In this document: piece by piece, positions 24,150 to 36,867 of the stretch
How the letters are laid out: each line of letters starts with the position of its first letter
How positions within the stretch are numbered: position 1 is the first letter of the stretch
Source of the DNA: Hypomyces perniciosus
Taxonomy: Eukaryota > Ascomycota > Sordariomycetes > Hypocreales > Hypocreaceae
Direction of reading: 5' to 3'
Length of the DNA stretch: 64,000 nt
NCBI GenBank assembly: GCA_008477525.1
Contig: SPDT01000007.1
Coordinates: 2,666,001-2,730,000 of the forward strand
The notes under the pieces: model-generated
The model's input: only the letters and a program-made list of their open reading frames with translations
Told to the model about the DNA's origin: nothing
Database searches by the model: none
Position numbers and translations under genes: made by a program

Positions 24150-25462
24150 TACAGCTGTTTGGAGGGATCTGCTCAATGTATTGGGGAAAAGAAGATTCCT
24201 TGATTGAGGTCAGAGACGGTGATGGATCAAGGAAGAAAGAAATTTTTTTTAGCGGCGCTGGATGAAGAGAAGGTTTATGAGAGGAAAAAAAGATGGTGGG
24301 AGAGATATCTGGTGACTCGAAAAAAGGCGGGCGAGATCGGATGGCGGGGCGCGTGGGGCTTTGGAGGAAGCTCACCTACAGGTAAGTGCATAATAGTATA
24401 GCGCATATGTACGGAGTACGTGCTACAGCGACCTCTCCAGGGCTGTTAGGCCTACCAGGTTGGCTGGCTTTGACGTTAGAAGACTCCGATAGTGGGCACG
24501 TAAGCACTGCATCCCAGGTGATTTTGGTCCGATTAGTTGCTGGAAATGGAAAGTTTTTCAACAGAAAATAGCTCGTTGGCAGCAGCACGCCTACGCCATA
24601 AGCAGCTCAGCTGGTAGGAAGTACTATCTCTACGAACCTGGATGGCCAAGATCAAGTGTCCTTTTTCCTCCGAATCCGAAGCATCTAATCACAGCATCCG
24701 CCTGATTGTCTACTACTAGTAGTAGTAATAGTAGTAATAGTAGTACTCTGCAGGCATGCCAATGTCACGATCCTCAACGAACCATCACTCACATACGAAG
24801 TACAACATCCACTCATCTCCAATCGGGCGGCACAGTGGAGCTTTCCGGCACAATTTGGTTTTTACTCCACAGACTGTCAAATGCCACCCTAATACTACCT
24901 CGCTAAGGACAGGCAAGACACATCATCACTGATTATTCGATTCGAACCTCAATTGACTGATTTGATTTCCCGAGACATTGCTCGCACGCCGGCTGCTTTA
25001 CGGAGTAGTAGTAGCAATAGCACTTAGTACGAATCCGGAGCAATTCGGCAGTAAGCTTTTCGGAGCTTCGGTGAAAGTTTGCAGTCAAAACTCGGGCCAA
25101 ATCTTGATCCGAAGGATGAAACCAGTCGGGATAAGTCGGTGGTCCGATCCTATGAAGGAAAACTCATTGCCTTGTCGAATCTAAAACGATCTTTGTGTGA
25201 CGGAGGACAACATCTCACTCTGTTTGTCAACGTCGACCTAAGCTTTGTCGAGCACTCACATAAACGTGGAATGACAAGATCGGTTCATAATGACCGGGAA
25301 AAACAACACACACCTGTCAAGAGCCATGATGTAAAATGTCTGAGGAAATCTCATGATTCCAAAATCTCACCATGTCAACATCGTGGTGTGGCTTGACCTC
25401 TCTCTCTATTATCACAGCCACAGTCTGTGGCGCATACATTATCAATCAGTACTCCGTAATAC
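24150..25462. other. Divergent promoter region between SHMT and ferric reductase-type gene
   Basis: About 1.3 kb. It contains TACGGAGTA motif copies at 24410, 24999 and 25450, a TACGAAGTA copy at 24794, and a TAG/TAA trinucleotide microsatellite at about 24713-24746. No gene is supported. Confidence 0.5.
24713..24746. repeat. TAGTAGTAA microsatellite
   Basis: A short run of TAG, TAA and TAC trinucleotides that reads almost as its own reverse complement at the left end (ACTACTAGTAGT). Similar runs often adjoin the TACGGAGTA motif elsewhere in the window. Confidence 0.7.
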
Positions 25463-27401
25463 ATGAATAACCTCACGTCCTTCCATGATGATCCCACCAG
25501 TCAAAAGACCTTGGGTCTTTCTTCAACCACCATGGGCTGGCCATACGAGTTCCTAACTCTCTCCAATGAGGAGATCCATCTCCGCCGTGAGACCCTTGAC
25601 CACTACGGCCGCATCGCGCATTTCTCGGCCTTTGCTCCGGCGCTCATCCTTCTTCTGGCACGTCTGGTCCGGACAGCCGCACGGTCCGTCTCCGGAGCCG
25701 ATCATCACGGTCGGTATGTGGAAGTTCCCGGATCACCGGCCATCAAGGCTCAGCGGGCCGGCGCTATCGGGGGTCTCGCAGCGTGGTGGAGGAGGTTTGT
25801 GTGGTGGCTAGGCGATGATGTTACTCTGGGAGGCGTGAGTTGGGGACAGAGAGATGAATGGATCGTGGGCCTTGCGTGGATGGCGTGGCTCCTGGTTTTG
25901 AGCGTGATGGGAACGGGAAGAGGTCAGTCGCGCTTTATCTCATCTCGTCTGAATCTTATCCCATCAATTGACGTTTCTATATTGTGATTTCCTGTCATGT
26001 CTCACTGCCGTGACAATCCCTTTCTAACCTATGCTAGACTACTTACATCTCACCAAACGACTCGGCCTCATTGCAGTCTCTCAAATGCCCATCCAGTATC
26101 TTCTCTCCCTCAAAGCTCTCAACCCCTTCGCATGGGCCTTCAACTCCTCCCATGAACATATCAACCGATACCACCGCGTCCTAGGCCGCATCGTCTACGT
26201 CTTTCTGATCCTCCACGTCATTCTCTACAACAACTTCTTCATCCTGTCCGGGATCTGGCTCAAGCGCTTCTTCGCCCCTGTCGTCTTCCTTGGTGTTGTA
26301 GCTGCAATTGGCTTCCATGGCCTCTATGGTACGGCAATGGTTCGTGTCAGGCAGTATTCGTATCGCCTGTTCTTCGTCACTCACCTCGTCATGGCCTTTT
26401 CCCTACCGATATTACTCTTCTTTCATGCTCACACGGCACGTTTATACGTGGTCGAATGTGTCGTCATCTTCATCCTGGACTTAGCAGTGAGAAGAGCCGG
26501 CACCATCACAGCCCCTTCTGTCCTAGAAACTATCCCCGGCACCAATCTCGTCAAGGTCTCCGCCCCGATGCCCGCAATAAAGGCCGAAAAGTTCCGATCG
26601 CTGCCCGGGTCCCACATCTTCCTCACCATCCCTCCCCAAGGCAGATCCAACAGGTTCCCGGCCTCCAAATCAGGCATCGTCGACTTCCTCTACAACCCCT
26701 TTACAGTGGCATCTGTCGGCGAAGATGATGGTAACATCACATTCATCGCTAGGACACGAGGAGGCCCCATGACCAACATCCTCGCCCAATTTGCCTCCAC
26801 CCCCTTGCCCTCCACGGATGATGGCCATGTCCCCCTTGCCATTGAAGGGCCCTATGGAGCGATGGGCAAGCACTTCCATGACCTCGTCAACTGGGGCGCC
26901 ACCCGCATCCTCCTCATTGCCTGCGGAGTCGGCGCTACCTTCACTCTCCCCATCTACCACGCCCTCCTGCATGACACTCCCTCCACCAAAGTCCAGTTCG
27001 TTTGGGCAATCCGCAGCGCGGGTGACGCCACCTGGGCCATCAACGCCAACAGCGCCGCTGGGAGGAGCCTCCTCGAAGACGAAAACGTCCAGCTCTACCT
27101 AACAGGCGACATGGGTATTGAAGCCACCCCGGATAACAGACCATCACATCAAAATGGCACCGTAGAACTAGACGCCATGTTCCGTGACCCCCGGCGGGGG
27201 GGATTTACACCGGAGCACAACCGTAGACGTCCCAATATCGAGAAAATAGTAGACGATGCGTTCCGCCAAGGACTTCAAGACAAAGTCGCAGTGTTAGTGT
27301 GCGGACCGCAGGAGATGACCAAGGAGGTGAGGCAGCGTGTTCGACCATGGGTGATGAAAGGTCGGGAAGTGTGGTGGCATCATGAGAGCTTCGGGTGGTG
27401 A
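25463..27401 (+). CDS. Ferric reductase-type transmembrane flavocytochrome oxidoreductase
   Basis: Two exons, 25463-25922 and 26038-27401, with a 115 nt intron, giving 607 residues. The N-terminal half has several membrane helices and the ferric-reductase-like core: HINRYHRVLGRIVYVFLILHVILY and FFVTHLVMAFSLPILLFFHAH provide the heme-ligating histidine pairs. The C-terminal half has an FAD-binding region (YNPFTVASV), a nucleotide-binding glycine motif (ACGVGATFTLPIY), and the usual terminal sequence ending HHESFGW. It should move electrons from cytosolic NADPH through FAD and heme across a membrane, typically to reduce ferric or cupric ions. Substrate and membrane (plasma or vacuolar) cannot be decided from sequence. 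It is shorter at the N-terminus than canonical Fre proteins and has no evident signal peptide. An in-frame downstream ATG at 25532 could be the true start. Confidence 0.88.
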
Positions 27402-27944
27402 GAATTTTTTTGCCCCCCCCCCCCCTTTTTTTTTTTACCTAGAAATGCCTTGGGTCTCTTTTGTACATAGAGTTAGTTAAACAATAGATACACAGACGGT
27501 TTATATATCTCTTTACCATCGTTGCCATTCATGCCCAAGGAAGTTCATCCAGTGATGGCAAGGTTGGTTCATCTCCTCACAAACAATACTTGACTAAGAG
27601 CCAATGCAAACACATAACTAGCATGACAAAAGCCAAGGCAATGCATTCACTATTTTCCATTTAGTTCCGGTAAAATCCATTGCCCTACTCCCTGGAAGAT
27701 ACGGAGCAATCTCTGGTCCATAAAAATCACAACGCCCGTTGGAACTTATCCAGCTCCAATTGTATATCCATCTAGCCACCCCCTCATACACGCTCAAAGC
27801 CAGAATGCCTATATAAGGGAAGAAACGATAAATGCCAGACCTCCATTGGTATCAGTGAACTCTGAAATACGACATCAACGTAAAGAATCATTTTCGCACC
27901 CCATCTTGGCCAAACAGCTAGGGGCGGGGAACTGAAATCAAGGA
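27402..27944. other. Convergent 3' intergenic region with C and T homopolymers
   Basis: Directly after the reductase stop there are 13 C (27413-27425) followed by 11 T (27426-27436). The rest is AT-rich 3' UTR and spacer without supported features. Confidence 0.6.
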
Positions 27945-30789
27945 TCACTGCCGGTAACGGGCCAGTTGAGCCATGATATTTTGGACCTGAGCCGCCGCAT
28001 CACCAGTACCACCTCCTGCCTCCTGAGCACTTCCAGCCTGCGCAGTCGCTGTTTGTGCGCCATACGCAGTTCCGTACTGCGCCTGAGCGTGAGGTGCATG
28101 ATGCTGTGGCGCCATATTACCGTTGAGGGATCCCAAGATTGCTTGAATGTCAACCTGCGTATTGGGGGCTGCTGTAACCGGGTTTGCGCCGCCATAAGAG
28201 GCTCCAGAATGTGCGCCAGGCACCACACCTTGAGGAGCTGCCTGTATCGTGGATAAAAGGCGCTGCAATGTGTTGTTATCCACCTGGCCGAGCAGACTCG
28301 CAATATCGGCTGCAGCGGCTGGGGGAGGCTGGGTCGGATAGGCTCCGGGCTGCTGCACACCTGCGTAGGGGGCAGTGTGAGACGGCGCTGGAGGAGGCTG
28401 GGCACTATACAAATGAGGAGGATATCCGCCGGAGCTGCCGTAATGTTGGCTGTAATGCGAAGCCCCTGAAGCCCTGGCTCGCATGATCACCTCGGCGGCA
28501 GTAGTTGGATCCAAGTCGATGTACTGCTCAAAATGGACGTTGTGTATGCCAGCAGACCGGTCAAACGAATGAACCGGGATCTTCCCTAGGCCTTGCGAGC
28601 GGAGATCCAAGTCTACGACACCGTGGACTCCCTCGGCGGCTTGTCGCTGTATGACTTGCTCCTTCGGGAATCGAGGGTGAAGGTACATGACATTGGTCTT
28701 TAGACCCTTGGCTTTGAAGGCACCTTCAACCCATATCCCAAACTCCCGGTTGACGTCTGGCTGCATGATGATTTGCACATCTGGGACATCTGCGCCATAT
28801 CGACGCGGCAGATCCAGTTCGCTCTCGTGCCGAGGTCGTCCGCCGTAAGGGCTATGGCTTCTTCTCCGATAATCTTTGCCATTTCGTTCATACCCAGGTG
28901 ATCGTGAACGTCCCCGTCCCCGCCCCGAATCGTAGTATCCCCGATCTCGGCTGTAGCCGTCGTTCCTGTTGTCGTTCCTGTTGTCATTCCTGTTGTCATT
29001 CCTGTTGTCGCTTCTGTTGTCGCTTCTGTTATCGCTTCTGTTGTCGCTTCTGTTGTCGCTTCTGTTGTCGCTCCTGTTATCGCTTCTGTTGTCGCTTCTG
29101 CCGTCGTTCCTGCCATCGTTCCTATTGTAATAATCATTGCGACGTGGCGAATGATTACGGCTGGACCGATTCTCTTCACGACCATATTTGTCGTTTCTGC
29201 GACCGGTATCGCGTCCACGGCTCCTATCTGGGCTTCGATTTCGATCTTTTTTGGCCTTGTCCTGTAGACGAGAGATTTCAAGATCTGCACATTGTTGGTT
29301 AAACAAGTTCCCTGTAAACCACCCAGGAATTGGGGGGGGGCTTCACTTACGTATTCGGCGACCTTTAACCTCCATGCCCTGAAGGTTCTCTAGGGCTCGT
29401 CGACCTTCCTCGACGGTATGATACTGTACGAATCCATAAGCAGACTTCAGGGAGATCTGCGCGAGCCTGCCGAATCTGTGGAATATGTCAAAAACATCGC
29501 GCTTCGAAACCTTGTCGCTGGAGAGGTTTCCTGTAGAGACTATATGAGCATTGGTTTATTTAAAGCACGTTAGGTGCACATCATCACTTACCAATAAAGA
29601 TGCGTGACCCCTCTGGGAAGCGATCCCACTTGGCCTCGGACATGTACTGTCGCTCGTCGGCCATAAACTGGTCCCACTGTCGTTGGTACTCGGCATCTTG
29701 GGCTCGATCAGCAGGGTAGCCAGGAGGGTTGGGAGGGTATGGAGGGGCATTTATGGAGGTGATGGCAGCCGGGGCATTCAGACCTGTGGCTGGGGGAGGT
29801 GGGAGATTTCCTAGGACATCAGTCGAGGTTCCGGGGGCACCAGCAATAACATAGGTAGAAGGCTGCCCTGGCGTTGGTGGCGCAACGATGTTGGCCGAAA
29901 TAGTGGGATTGGATCCGGGAGGGTGGTGTGAAGCATACGATTGGGGAACGGCCTGCGGCAATGGGGGTCGCGGCGGAAGGGAGGAAGATGATGGCAAAGC
30001 AGTGGAAGGCAGAGAGCTAAGGCCTGCGGGCGCTTCAGGTGTCGCAGCAGAGGCGGATGAAGGATCAGGATTGCCGGAGCTGGGTTCAGCGGATTGGGCA
30101 GTGAGCTCAGCCACCAGTTGTTGGATGTCAACAACAGACGCATCTTCAGATTCTGGTTTGGCGGGGTCTGCTCCGGATGTGGACTGAGGCAGTGCCCACG
30201 GGATGACAGCCGCTGGATCGGCGGGTTGTGATGAAGATGTGATAACACGCTCAGGTTCTGCGTCAGGCTGGGCGGCAGAAGAGTGCGAAGCAGCTGGGGC
30301 CATCGCAGATGAATCAGGAGCGACATGAGAAACGCCTGATGGGCGGCTAGTCAAGTGATCGGATGGCAGAGAAATATCGTTGGATTCTCGTGGTATTGAT
30401 ACATCTTGTAGGGAATCCTGGCCTTCCCCTTCCTCAGGGCCGATGGGCGAATCAAATGTTTTGGCGTAGTCGTCGTTGCTGTCGGCGGGCTCCTGCTGAG
30501 GCGGCTCTAGGGCCATTTCCTCTGATTCCTCGCCGTAGGCATCGTTGAAGCTGTCATCATCTACAACATCGTCTGTCTCACCAGCAGACGCAATGACATG
30601 GTCGACGTGGGGTTCGCCGGCAATGCCGTTGGGGGCAGTGGCAGCAGCAGCAATCATGGCGTCGATTGTATCGACAGTGTGCTGGAGCGCTGGCACAACG
30701 AGAGGCGCGGCCGAATGGACAGGTGAGGGGGATATGGGGGAGAGGTTGGCGGTGGCTTGCAGCGTCGCTTCGGGCTCAGGTTCTGGCAT
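27945..30789 (-). CDS. NAB3: Nab3-like nuclear RNA-binding protein (RRM, RSDN repeats)
   Basis: Three exons, 30789-29592, 29530-29351 and 29284-27945 (introns 61 and 66 nt), giving 905 residues. The first 390 residues are acidic and Pro/Ser/Ala-rich. A single RRM follows at about 395-465, with RNP2 IFIGNLS and RNP1-like YGFVQYHT. Next comes an Arg/Asp/Ser-rich segment with a tandem R-S/N-D-N tetrapeptide repeat, then a folded module (DVQIIMQPDVNREFGIWVE to VHFEQYIDLDPTTAAEVI). The Gln/Ala-rich tail has short helices (IASLLGQV, IQAILGSL, VQNIMAQLARYRQ). Acidic N-terminus, single RRM and helix-ended tail match yeast Nab3, partner of Nrd1 and Sen1 in termination of noncoding transcription. The family call is good; conserved function in this fungus is inferred. 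Confidence 0.8.
28968..29130. repeat. 12 bp coding minisatellite (RSDN/RNDN repeat)
   Basis: Roughly 13 to 14 tandem 12-base units of the form CTTCTGTTGTCG or a one-to-two-base variant (plus strand). Read on the minus strand they encode consecutive RSDN, RNDN and NDGR tetrapeptides in the Nab3-like protein. All units are in frame, so repeat expansion or contraction changes only protein length. Confidence 0.85.
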
Positions 30790-31455
30790 GAAGCTGGATT
30801 TGCGGACTATAATGGGATTAAGAGGAAGGCTTTGGGAGCTGCATCCGCATCCAGGCTACGAAATACCTTTGCCACGAGCCGCTAGTGTATGTGTCTGATA
30901 GTACGGAGGAGAGGAGTCGACTGAGAGCGGGATAAAATGTCGGCAGTGTTTTGATGTGGGGCCTGGTCGAGGTGAGGCGCAAGGGCCTGCAGACGAGAGA
31001 TCTCGGTGCGACACGCAGATCAATGCGGATGGAATGTGTCTGTGCGAGGTATCGAGTACGAAAGGCCTGGGGGTCTCTATCGAGTAGTGCAAACGATGTG
31101 AACAGGCTGGTTGCCTGTGATAACGCGTGGGGAGTCAATATGAAGTCGGGATGAGAAAAGCAAGAGGAAGTTGGAGTTGAAGGAGCAAAGACGAAAAGGC
31201 TGGGAGGCTGGCCGCAGCCTCAAAATCTGATGCGGCGCTAGTCCTGTTTAGGACAGATAACACATGAAATGGTCCGGGTGGGGCAAAGGGAGAATTCGAA
31301 AACCCCACTGGCAAGTTTGCTGGTATTGCGGGCGCCATCCCATTTTGGGACTTAGTACATACATACGCTGACTTATCATTGAAGTTGAGAGTTCATGAGA
31401 ACAACCTGAACAGCCTGTAAAAGGAGCCGTGGGAACCAAAGCTCAACCTAGCACC
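30790..31455. other. Divergent promoter region of NAB3-like and PTH4-like genes
   Basis: About 670 bases separating the two divergent start codons. No coding feature, motif cluster or RNA is supported. Confidence 0.5.
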
Positions 31456-32145
31456 ATGTTCTCTTTATCTTGTCTTTCAAGGAGGGTTGTGTCAGTCGCA
31501 ATTCCATCGAGATCCGCGGTGTATTTGACGGCAAGATGCAAACGATACGAGGCTTATGATGCCGAGTTGGATCGGGATGCTTTGGCCGAGGCGCGCTCAT
31601 GGTACCGTTCGTTTGATGCATCCAAATTACCCAAGGGTAGCACGACATACGCAAGATCCAGCGGGCCTGGAGGCCAGCACGTTAACAAGTATGAGCTTCT
31701 GGGCGTGTTTTGAGTGCACTAACGATGCTGACCAAGGCACTTTGAAGAACCGAAACCAAGGCCATCACAACCTATGATGTGAAGGAACTCCTCTCTACCC
31801 TCCCTAAATCCCTCCACCCTGCTGTTCGGTCTTCAAAATACTACACTGCGGGCAGTGACTCCCTCACATTTTTGGCACAGGCACATCGATCAAGATCCGC
31901 CAATGCCGATGAGAACAGGAGAAAGCTCATGGAGGAGGTGGTCCGCATATACCAGGAAAGGACTCCCGCTGAGACAAGCAGTGAGAAAAAAAAGAAGCAC
32001 CAAGAGATGTGCGTGCATCCCAACGGCCTTTGTTAGTGATTTGGCATTGACTGTCGGTAGAGAAAAGAGATTCCACGAATCCCGGATACAACAAAAGAAA
32101 CTCAACAGCGCTAAAAAGCAGTCGCGAAAGGGGCCCGGAGAATGA
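31456..32145 (+). CDS. PTH4: Mitochondrial GGQ-domain peptidyl-tRNA hydrolase (ICT1/Pth4 family)
   Basis: Three exons, 31456-31688, 31748-32008 and 32061-32145 (introns 59 and 52 nt), giving 192 residues. The family hydrolyses peptidyl-tRNA on stalled mitochondrial ribosomes. The release-factor signature SSGPGGQHVNK is present with GGQ at residues 72-74, followed after splicing by TETKAITTYDV and LPKSLHPAVRSSKYYT. The C-terminus is the expected basic tail (RIQQKKLNSAKKQSRKGPGE), which in relatives enters the empty mRNA channel. The N-terminus (MFSLSCLSRRVVSVAIPSR) looks like a mitochondrial presequence. The second exon must start after the AAG at 31745-31747, which is the only site that avoids an in-frame stop. 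Confidence 0.88.
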
Positions 32146-32948
32146 GAGCGGGCTTAATAGAGCAACCGCATGCGAGCCTTGAGTGTTTCTGGTGCCCGGA
32201 ATGGTCAACACCATTAACACTTTAAGTGACATCATCAACAGGCGCAATTCCAACGACGGTCTACCTCTCTGACCAGTACTGGTTTTACTAGTTACGAAAT
32301 GTCACTATACCCGATTTAATGCAGGGCCTTGAACATTTGGGCAGCTCTATGACCGCGCAGAGAGAGAATGGTGCTGGAAATGTGAAGTACCTAAGGATGA
32401 ATGGGTTGTTGGACTTGGGCTTTTCGCGGTCCGAATACCCGCTGTGCGAAGAATACTATGGAGCTTACAAAAACGTCACATGTTTCTTAAAAGTATTGTC
32501 ATCCAATCATAAATGCGCGGCAACATGGCTTGCAAATCGGGCCATTGGACGAAAAGTCCTAGTATAGTAGTACTGTAGTAGTAGTATTAACAAACAGGAG
32601 TACTACATATTACTAGAAAGCCCTGGAGGCGGCGAGGCGGACCAGTCCCTCCCCCACCTCTGCTGACAATCAGTCAGTCCAGGCACACAGATTCCTCCGC
32701 CATCTTAGCACTTACATACTTCCACCTCGACAACTCTCTCATATTGAGAGAGCGATTGATACACGGGCCTTCAGCAGGTATGTAGTCTCTTCTGCATGCG
32801 CCAGACGAGCTCCTGTGTCAGAACTGACCTTTCTCTCTCCCATCTTAGCGTGCCTCCCTATATTTTTGGCGGCTCTTGCGATTGTCCCCCTTCCTCCCAC
32901 CCTCTGGCGTCGCGTGTCCGCGGGGTCTTCCAAACTCGACCAAGCAAA
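32146..32948. other. Intergenic region and 5' leader of the CaM kinase gene
   Basis: About 800 bases. TAG/TAC trinucleotide runs lie near 32565-32610. The 3' part is pyrimidine-rich leader; a GTATGTAGTC to CTTAG stretch at 32779-32849 could be a 5' UTR intron. No coding feature is supported. Confidence 0.45.
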
Positions 32949-34258
32949 ATGGACCGCCAACAACAACAGCAGCCGCAGATCCAGCCTTGCAGGTACAAGG
33001 TCGGGAAGACGCTGGGTGCAGGCTCCTATTCAGTTGTCAAGGAATGCGTCCATATCGATACTGGGCGCTACTATGCAGCCAAGGTCATCAACAAGCGTCT
33101 GATGGCGGGGCGAGAACACATGGTATGTCGAGCCCCCTCTGCTTGTCTCGCGGCTTTGCGTTTCTCTTGTTCCTCATCTAACAGGCAGTTTGATGCAATG
33201 GACAGGTCCGCAATGAAATCGCCGTCCTGAAAAAGGTGTCCATGGGCCACCAAAACATCCTCACCCTCGTCGACTACTTCGAGACCATGAACAACCTCTA
33301 TCTCGTCACCGACCTGGCCCTCGGCGGCGAGCTCTTCGATCGCATCTGTCGCAAAGGCTCCTACTATGAATCCGACGCTGCCGACCTCATCCGCGCAACC
33401 CTCTCTGCTGTCGCCTACCTCCACGACCATGGCATCGTCCACCGAGACCTGAAGCCGGAGAACCTGCTCTTCCGCACCCCAGAAGACAACGCCGACCTCC
33501 TCATCGCCGACTTTGGCCTCTCCCGCATCATGGACGAGGAGCAGTTCCACGTCCTGACCACCACCTGCGGCACCCCCGGCTATATGGCCCCCGAAATCTT
33601 CAAGAAGACCGGCCACGGCAAACCCGTTGACCTTTGGGCCATCGGTGTCATCACCTACTTCCTCCTTTGCGGCTACACCCCCTTCGACCGCGAATCCGAC
33701 TTTGAAGAGATGCAAGCCATCCTCAACGCAGATTATAGCTTCACCCCGATCGAGTACTGGCGTGGCGTCTCTAGCCACGCCAAGGACTTCATCCGCCGCT
33801 GCCTCACCATCGAACAAACCAAGCGTATCACCGCCCATGAGGCCCTCCAGCACCCTTTCGTCGCTGGCCTTGCACCTTCCGACGGTGCTGGCGAGAACCT
33901 GCTCCCTACCATCAAGAAGAACTTCAACGCCCGTCGCACCCTCCACGCCGCCATTGACACCGTTCGCGCTATTAACAAGCTCCGCGAGGCACAGCACCTC
34001 GCTAACGGTGCCCGCTCGCAGGAACCCTCCCGCGCCGTCGGCGGCGTGCGCAAAGACGACAGCGCAATTTCTATGGGCTCTGGTCAAGGCACTGATAACG
34101 GCAGCGGCACGAAACCCATAGTGGATGGCGCCAACGACGATGTTGCCATGGGGAACACATCGGCCGCGGATGTGCCAGCCTCATTACAGCCAGGTAACAT
34201 GGCCAACCGCCTAGTGCAAACAAGCAAGGGCCTTTGGAACCCTGATGTGGCAAGGTAG
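32949..34258 (+). CDS. cmkA: Calcium/calmodulin-dependent protein kinase
   Basis: Two exons, 32949-33122 and 33206-34258, with an 83 nt intron, giving 408 residues, close to the usual size of fungal CaMK. The kinase domain begins at about residue 15: glycine loop GAGSYSVVKE, ATP-anchoring Lys in YYAAKVI, catalytic loop HRDLKPEN, DFG motif ADFGLSR, and activation segment TTTCGTPGYMAPE whose Thr is the likely CaMKK target. After the domain (about residue 290) comes a basic amphipathic helix (KKNFNARRTLHAAIDTVRAI) in the position of the autoinhibitory and calmodulin-binding region. The tail is Gly/Ser/Asn-rich. It is expected to act in Ca2+ signalling for growth and stress. Exon 2 shows strong C-ending codon bias. 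Confidence 0.95.
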
Positions 34259-35417
34259 CACCACGAAAAACTGCTCTCGGGGGATATGTTCGATGAAAGG
34301 GAACAGAGGACAAATGGCGCTGGCAGCCATTTCTCGTGTCCCTACTCTAGGAGGCCTGCTATGAAAAGGTAGATGGAGTAGTGTCATCAATCTGAAAGAG
34401 GAGGGCTATAAGGGCTGTTTGGTTATATGACATTACGCGTTGCAATTTTGTGTGTGTATGGCATCTTCATGTTATACGTTTTACTTATGGGGCGAGATAG
34501 TTGGCAGCTATCTCTATGTCCTATATATATGTAGAGGGCAAGCGAAACGAAATGATTGAATGAGTGACTAATTGGATGGTGTGGGACAGTCTCCTGTTGA
34601 AGAGCATACGTTATTACGTCGTTAATATAGCGGAGCAATCTGTCATTCCAACAAGTTACTCTAATGACAAGTGATGTCACAAGATTCAAAGATGAGAGGG
34701 ACTTGGAAATTGTAGTTGGATTTGGAAAAAAAAATTTCATCGTTTCTACGAAGTACCATCTATGTAATGTCTAGCGAGCGGTATCTTTGGTGGTTTTGCC
34801 ATTGGCCTTTGAACCCTCCTCCGCATTACCGCCGTCTGCAGGGGATCCAATCATCCTTTCGCGAGGACGATCTCCCGCATTGCATCATTTCGTCGCGAGT
34901 GTCGATCTCATTTCCGACCATGGCTCACCTAGCGAGCGTCTCAGTGCATGTTTCGCCCTATCCATCTCCCATGCACGAATTAATCCCGCGTATGTGTATG
35001 CATGACGTACTCTATCAATCGCAGTGAATTCGTCCAATACTATATGCAGTTGATCCAGTCGATGGCGCCGTTCGAACATCCCTCTGTCCCATGTCGCCTT
35101 GACCCGTCCTATCCCCCTTCCAGCACCTGAAAAAAAAACCCCCCGTCATCCTGACGATTGCTCGCCGGAGACATAATTTCTCAACCCAGAAAACACCATG
35201 TTGCGCCAATTCGCTGTGCCGATGAATGCCAAAGATGTTATAAAAACAAGGCTCGCCGAAAATTAAGTATGAGGTTTGAATCATAAGCAGGTTCGTAAGG
35301 TCCGCCCGTTCGACCGACGGTGATTTGTGAGGAGTCGGTGATGCAGGATAGGGGTGAGAATTCGTGCATCGTCGGTCCGGAACGCGGCGGGATTAAGTCG
35401 TTCGATTAAGAATTAAG
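34259..35417. other. Convergent 3' intergenic region
   Basis: About 1.16 kb between the stops of the CaM kinase and AUR1 genes. It is AT-rich from 34400 to 34760. No gene or RNA is supported. Confidence 0.5.
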
Positions 35418-36867
35418 TCACCGTGAAACAACGACTTCACTCAGTTCGACGTCCCGAGGTGGAACATTTGCGTCCCAAGCATGGCCATCACTCGTCGAAG
35501 ACAACATGCCTGACATGGATGATTCTGATGTTGTAGGGCTCAGGGTGCCGCTGCTAGAGCTGAAGCTAGAGCTGCTTGCCACAGTCCATCCGTCACTCGA
35601 GTTTGCTCGTCGATGTTCAATGAATCCCAGGTTGAAATATTGACCATACTCTTCATCAGCCACCTTGTGGCGGTCGCCAATCTCCACGTAATCGTATTCC
35701 CATCGGGTCAGCTTGTCCTCTTGTCTCTGAGGCAGCCATCTGGCGCGCGCAGAATAGAAAAAGGCGGCAGCAATGAGACCGCCACTAACCAGATCAACGG
35801 CGTAATGATGACTCAGGTACATAGTTGCCCACCACACCCAACCAGCATATGCGGCGAAAAAGAACCGAAGATGGGGGAAGCAGTGGCTCATGAAGAGGGC
35901 TTCCAAAACAGCGTTTGCGGCATGAAGCGAAGGGAAAGCACCAAACGGCAGCGGTGCTTGGGTGAAGTTGGTCGTGTACAGGTCAATGCCAAAGATCTGA
36001 TCGACACGCGCCAAACCAGCGGGAGATCCAGGCATGCCATAGGCAGCGGGAACCAGTCCGTTCTCGTTTTCGTACCAGGGAGGCGTGCAAGGGAAGATGA
36101 GCTGGATAGTGACACCCAGAATGCTCATCCACCCGAATGTTCGCGCAAAAACAGGAGTCGTGCCCGGGGCAGCGAAAATGAACATTATTAGTGAGCACAC
36201 GGCGGGAGCACCAAAGTGCATTATGCCGTATGGAAGCCAGGCGAGAATATCAAGAATAGCATGCTTGCGGGCGGAGAGAATGTTCGAGAGGTTTGCGCCG
36301 TAGAGTACATTCTCCAGAGCAGGGAGAACCCTGACCCAGATATGGGGGCGGTACTCATAAGGAATGAAACTGCAACCAGTATGAGTTGGTGCTCAATCAG
36401 GCAAAACAAACATTGATGATAACAAGTCATTTGGGCCACAAAGGGACTTACCGACTGCAGAAAAAATAGAGAAGCCAAACCCAGATCATAGACGATGGCA
36501 GAATGAATTGGCGAGTTGCAGGCATTAGCAGCAACCACACAGAGCCAATGATGGAGAACATCTTTAGCGCTGGCGCTGGAGGGGCTATCCACAGCGAGAA
36601 GAGAGCCAGGCCAGCCAAGACGACATATTGAACATCAGATAACCGCCATTGGTGCTTCTGCAGGTCTCGAATGCCATCCCAGAGGTTGAAAGAAGTCTGC
36701 AAGCTGGTGATATCTGCGGCGCCGCGCTGCGCGGGGTTGGACTTGGCTCGTCGGCGGCCAATAGGGTGCCGATTGGGGAGGCGGTTCAAAAACGCAAGGC
36801 CGACTTGCTCAGTCCATAATGCCGGGAGCGTTGGCTTGCCCGCATGTGAGCCCGGTAGGTCTTTCAT
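35418..36867 (-). CDS. AUR1: Inositol phosphorylceramide synthase catalytic subunit
   Basis: Two exons, 36867-36452 and 36369-35418, with an 82 nt intron, giving 455 residues. The enzyme transfers phosphoinositol from phosphatidylinositol to ceramide in the Golgi, an essential fungal step and the target of aureobasidin A. Multiple membrane helices lie between residues 85 and 350. The catalytic PAP2-like motifs are intact: GAFPSLHAANA with His288, and YLSHHYAVD with His326/His327 and Asp331. RFIPYEYRPHIWVRVLP directly after the splice junction is typical of the family. The C-terminal cytosolic tail is Ser-rich and acidic. Confidence 0.96.

Noticed and set aside
33071..34087. 338-codon minus-strand frame opposite the CaM kinase
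   Set aside because: Antisense shadow caused by C-ending codon bias of the kinase exon.
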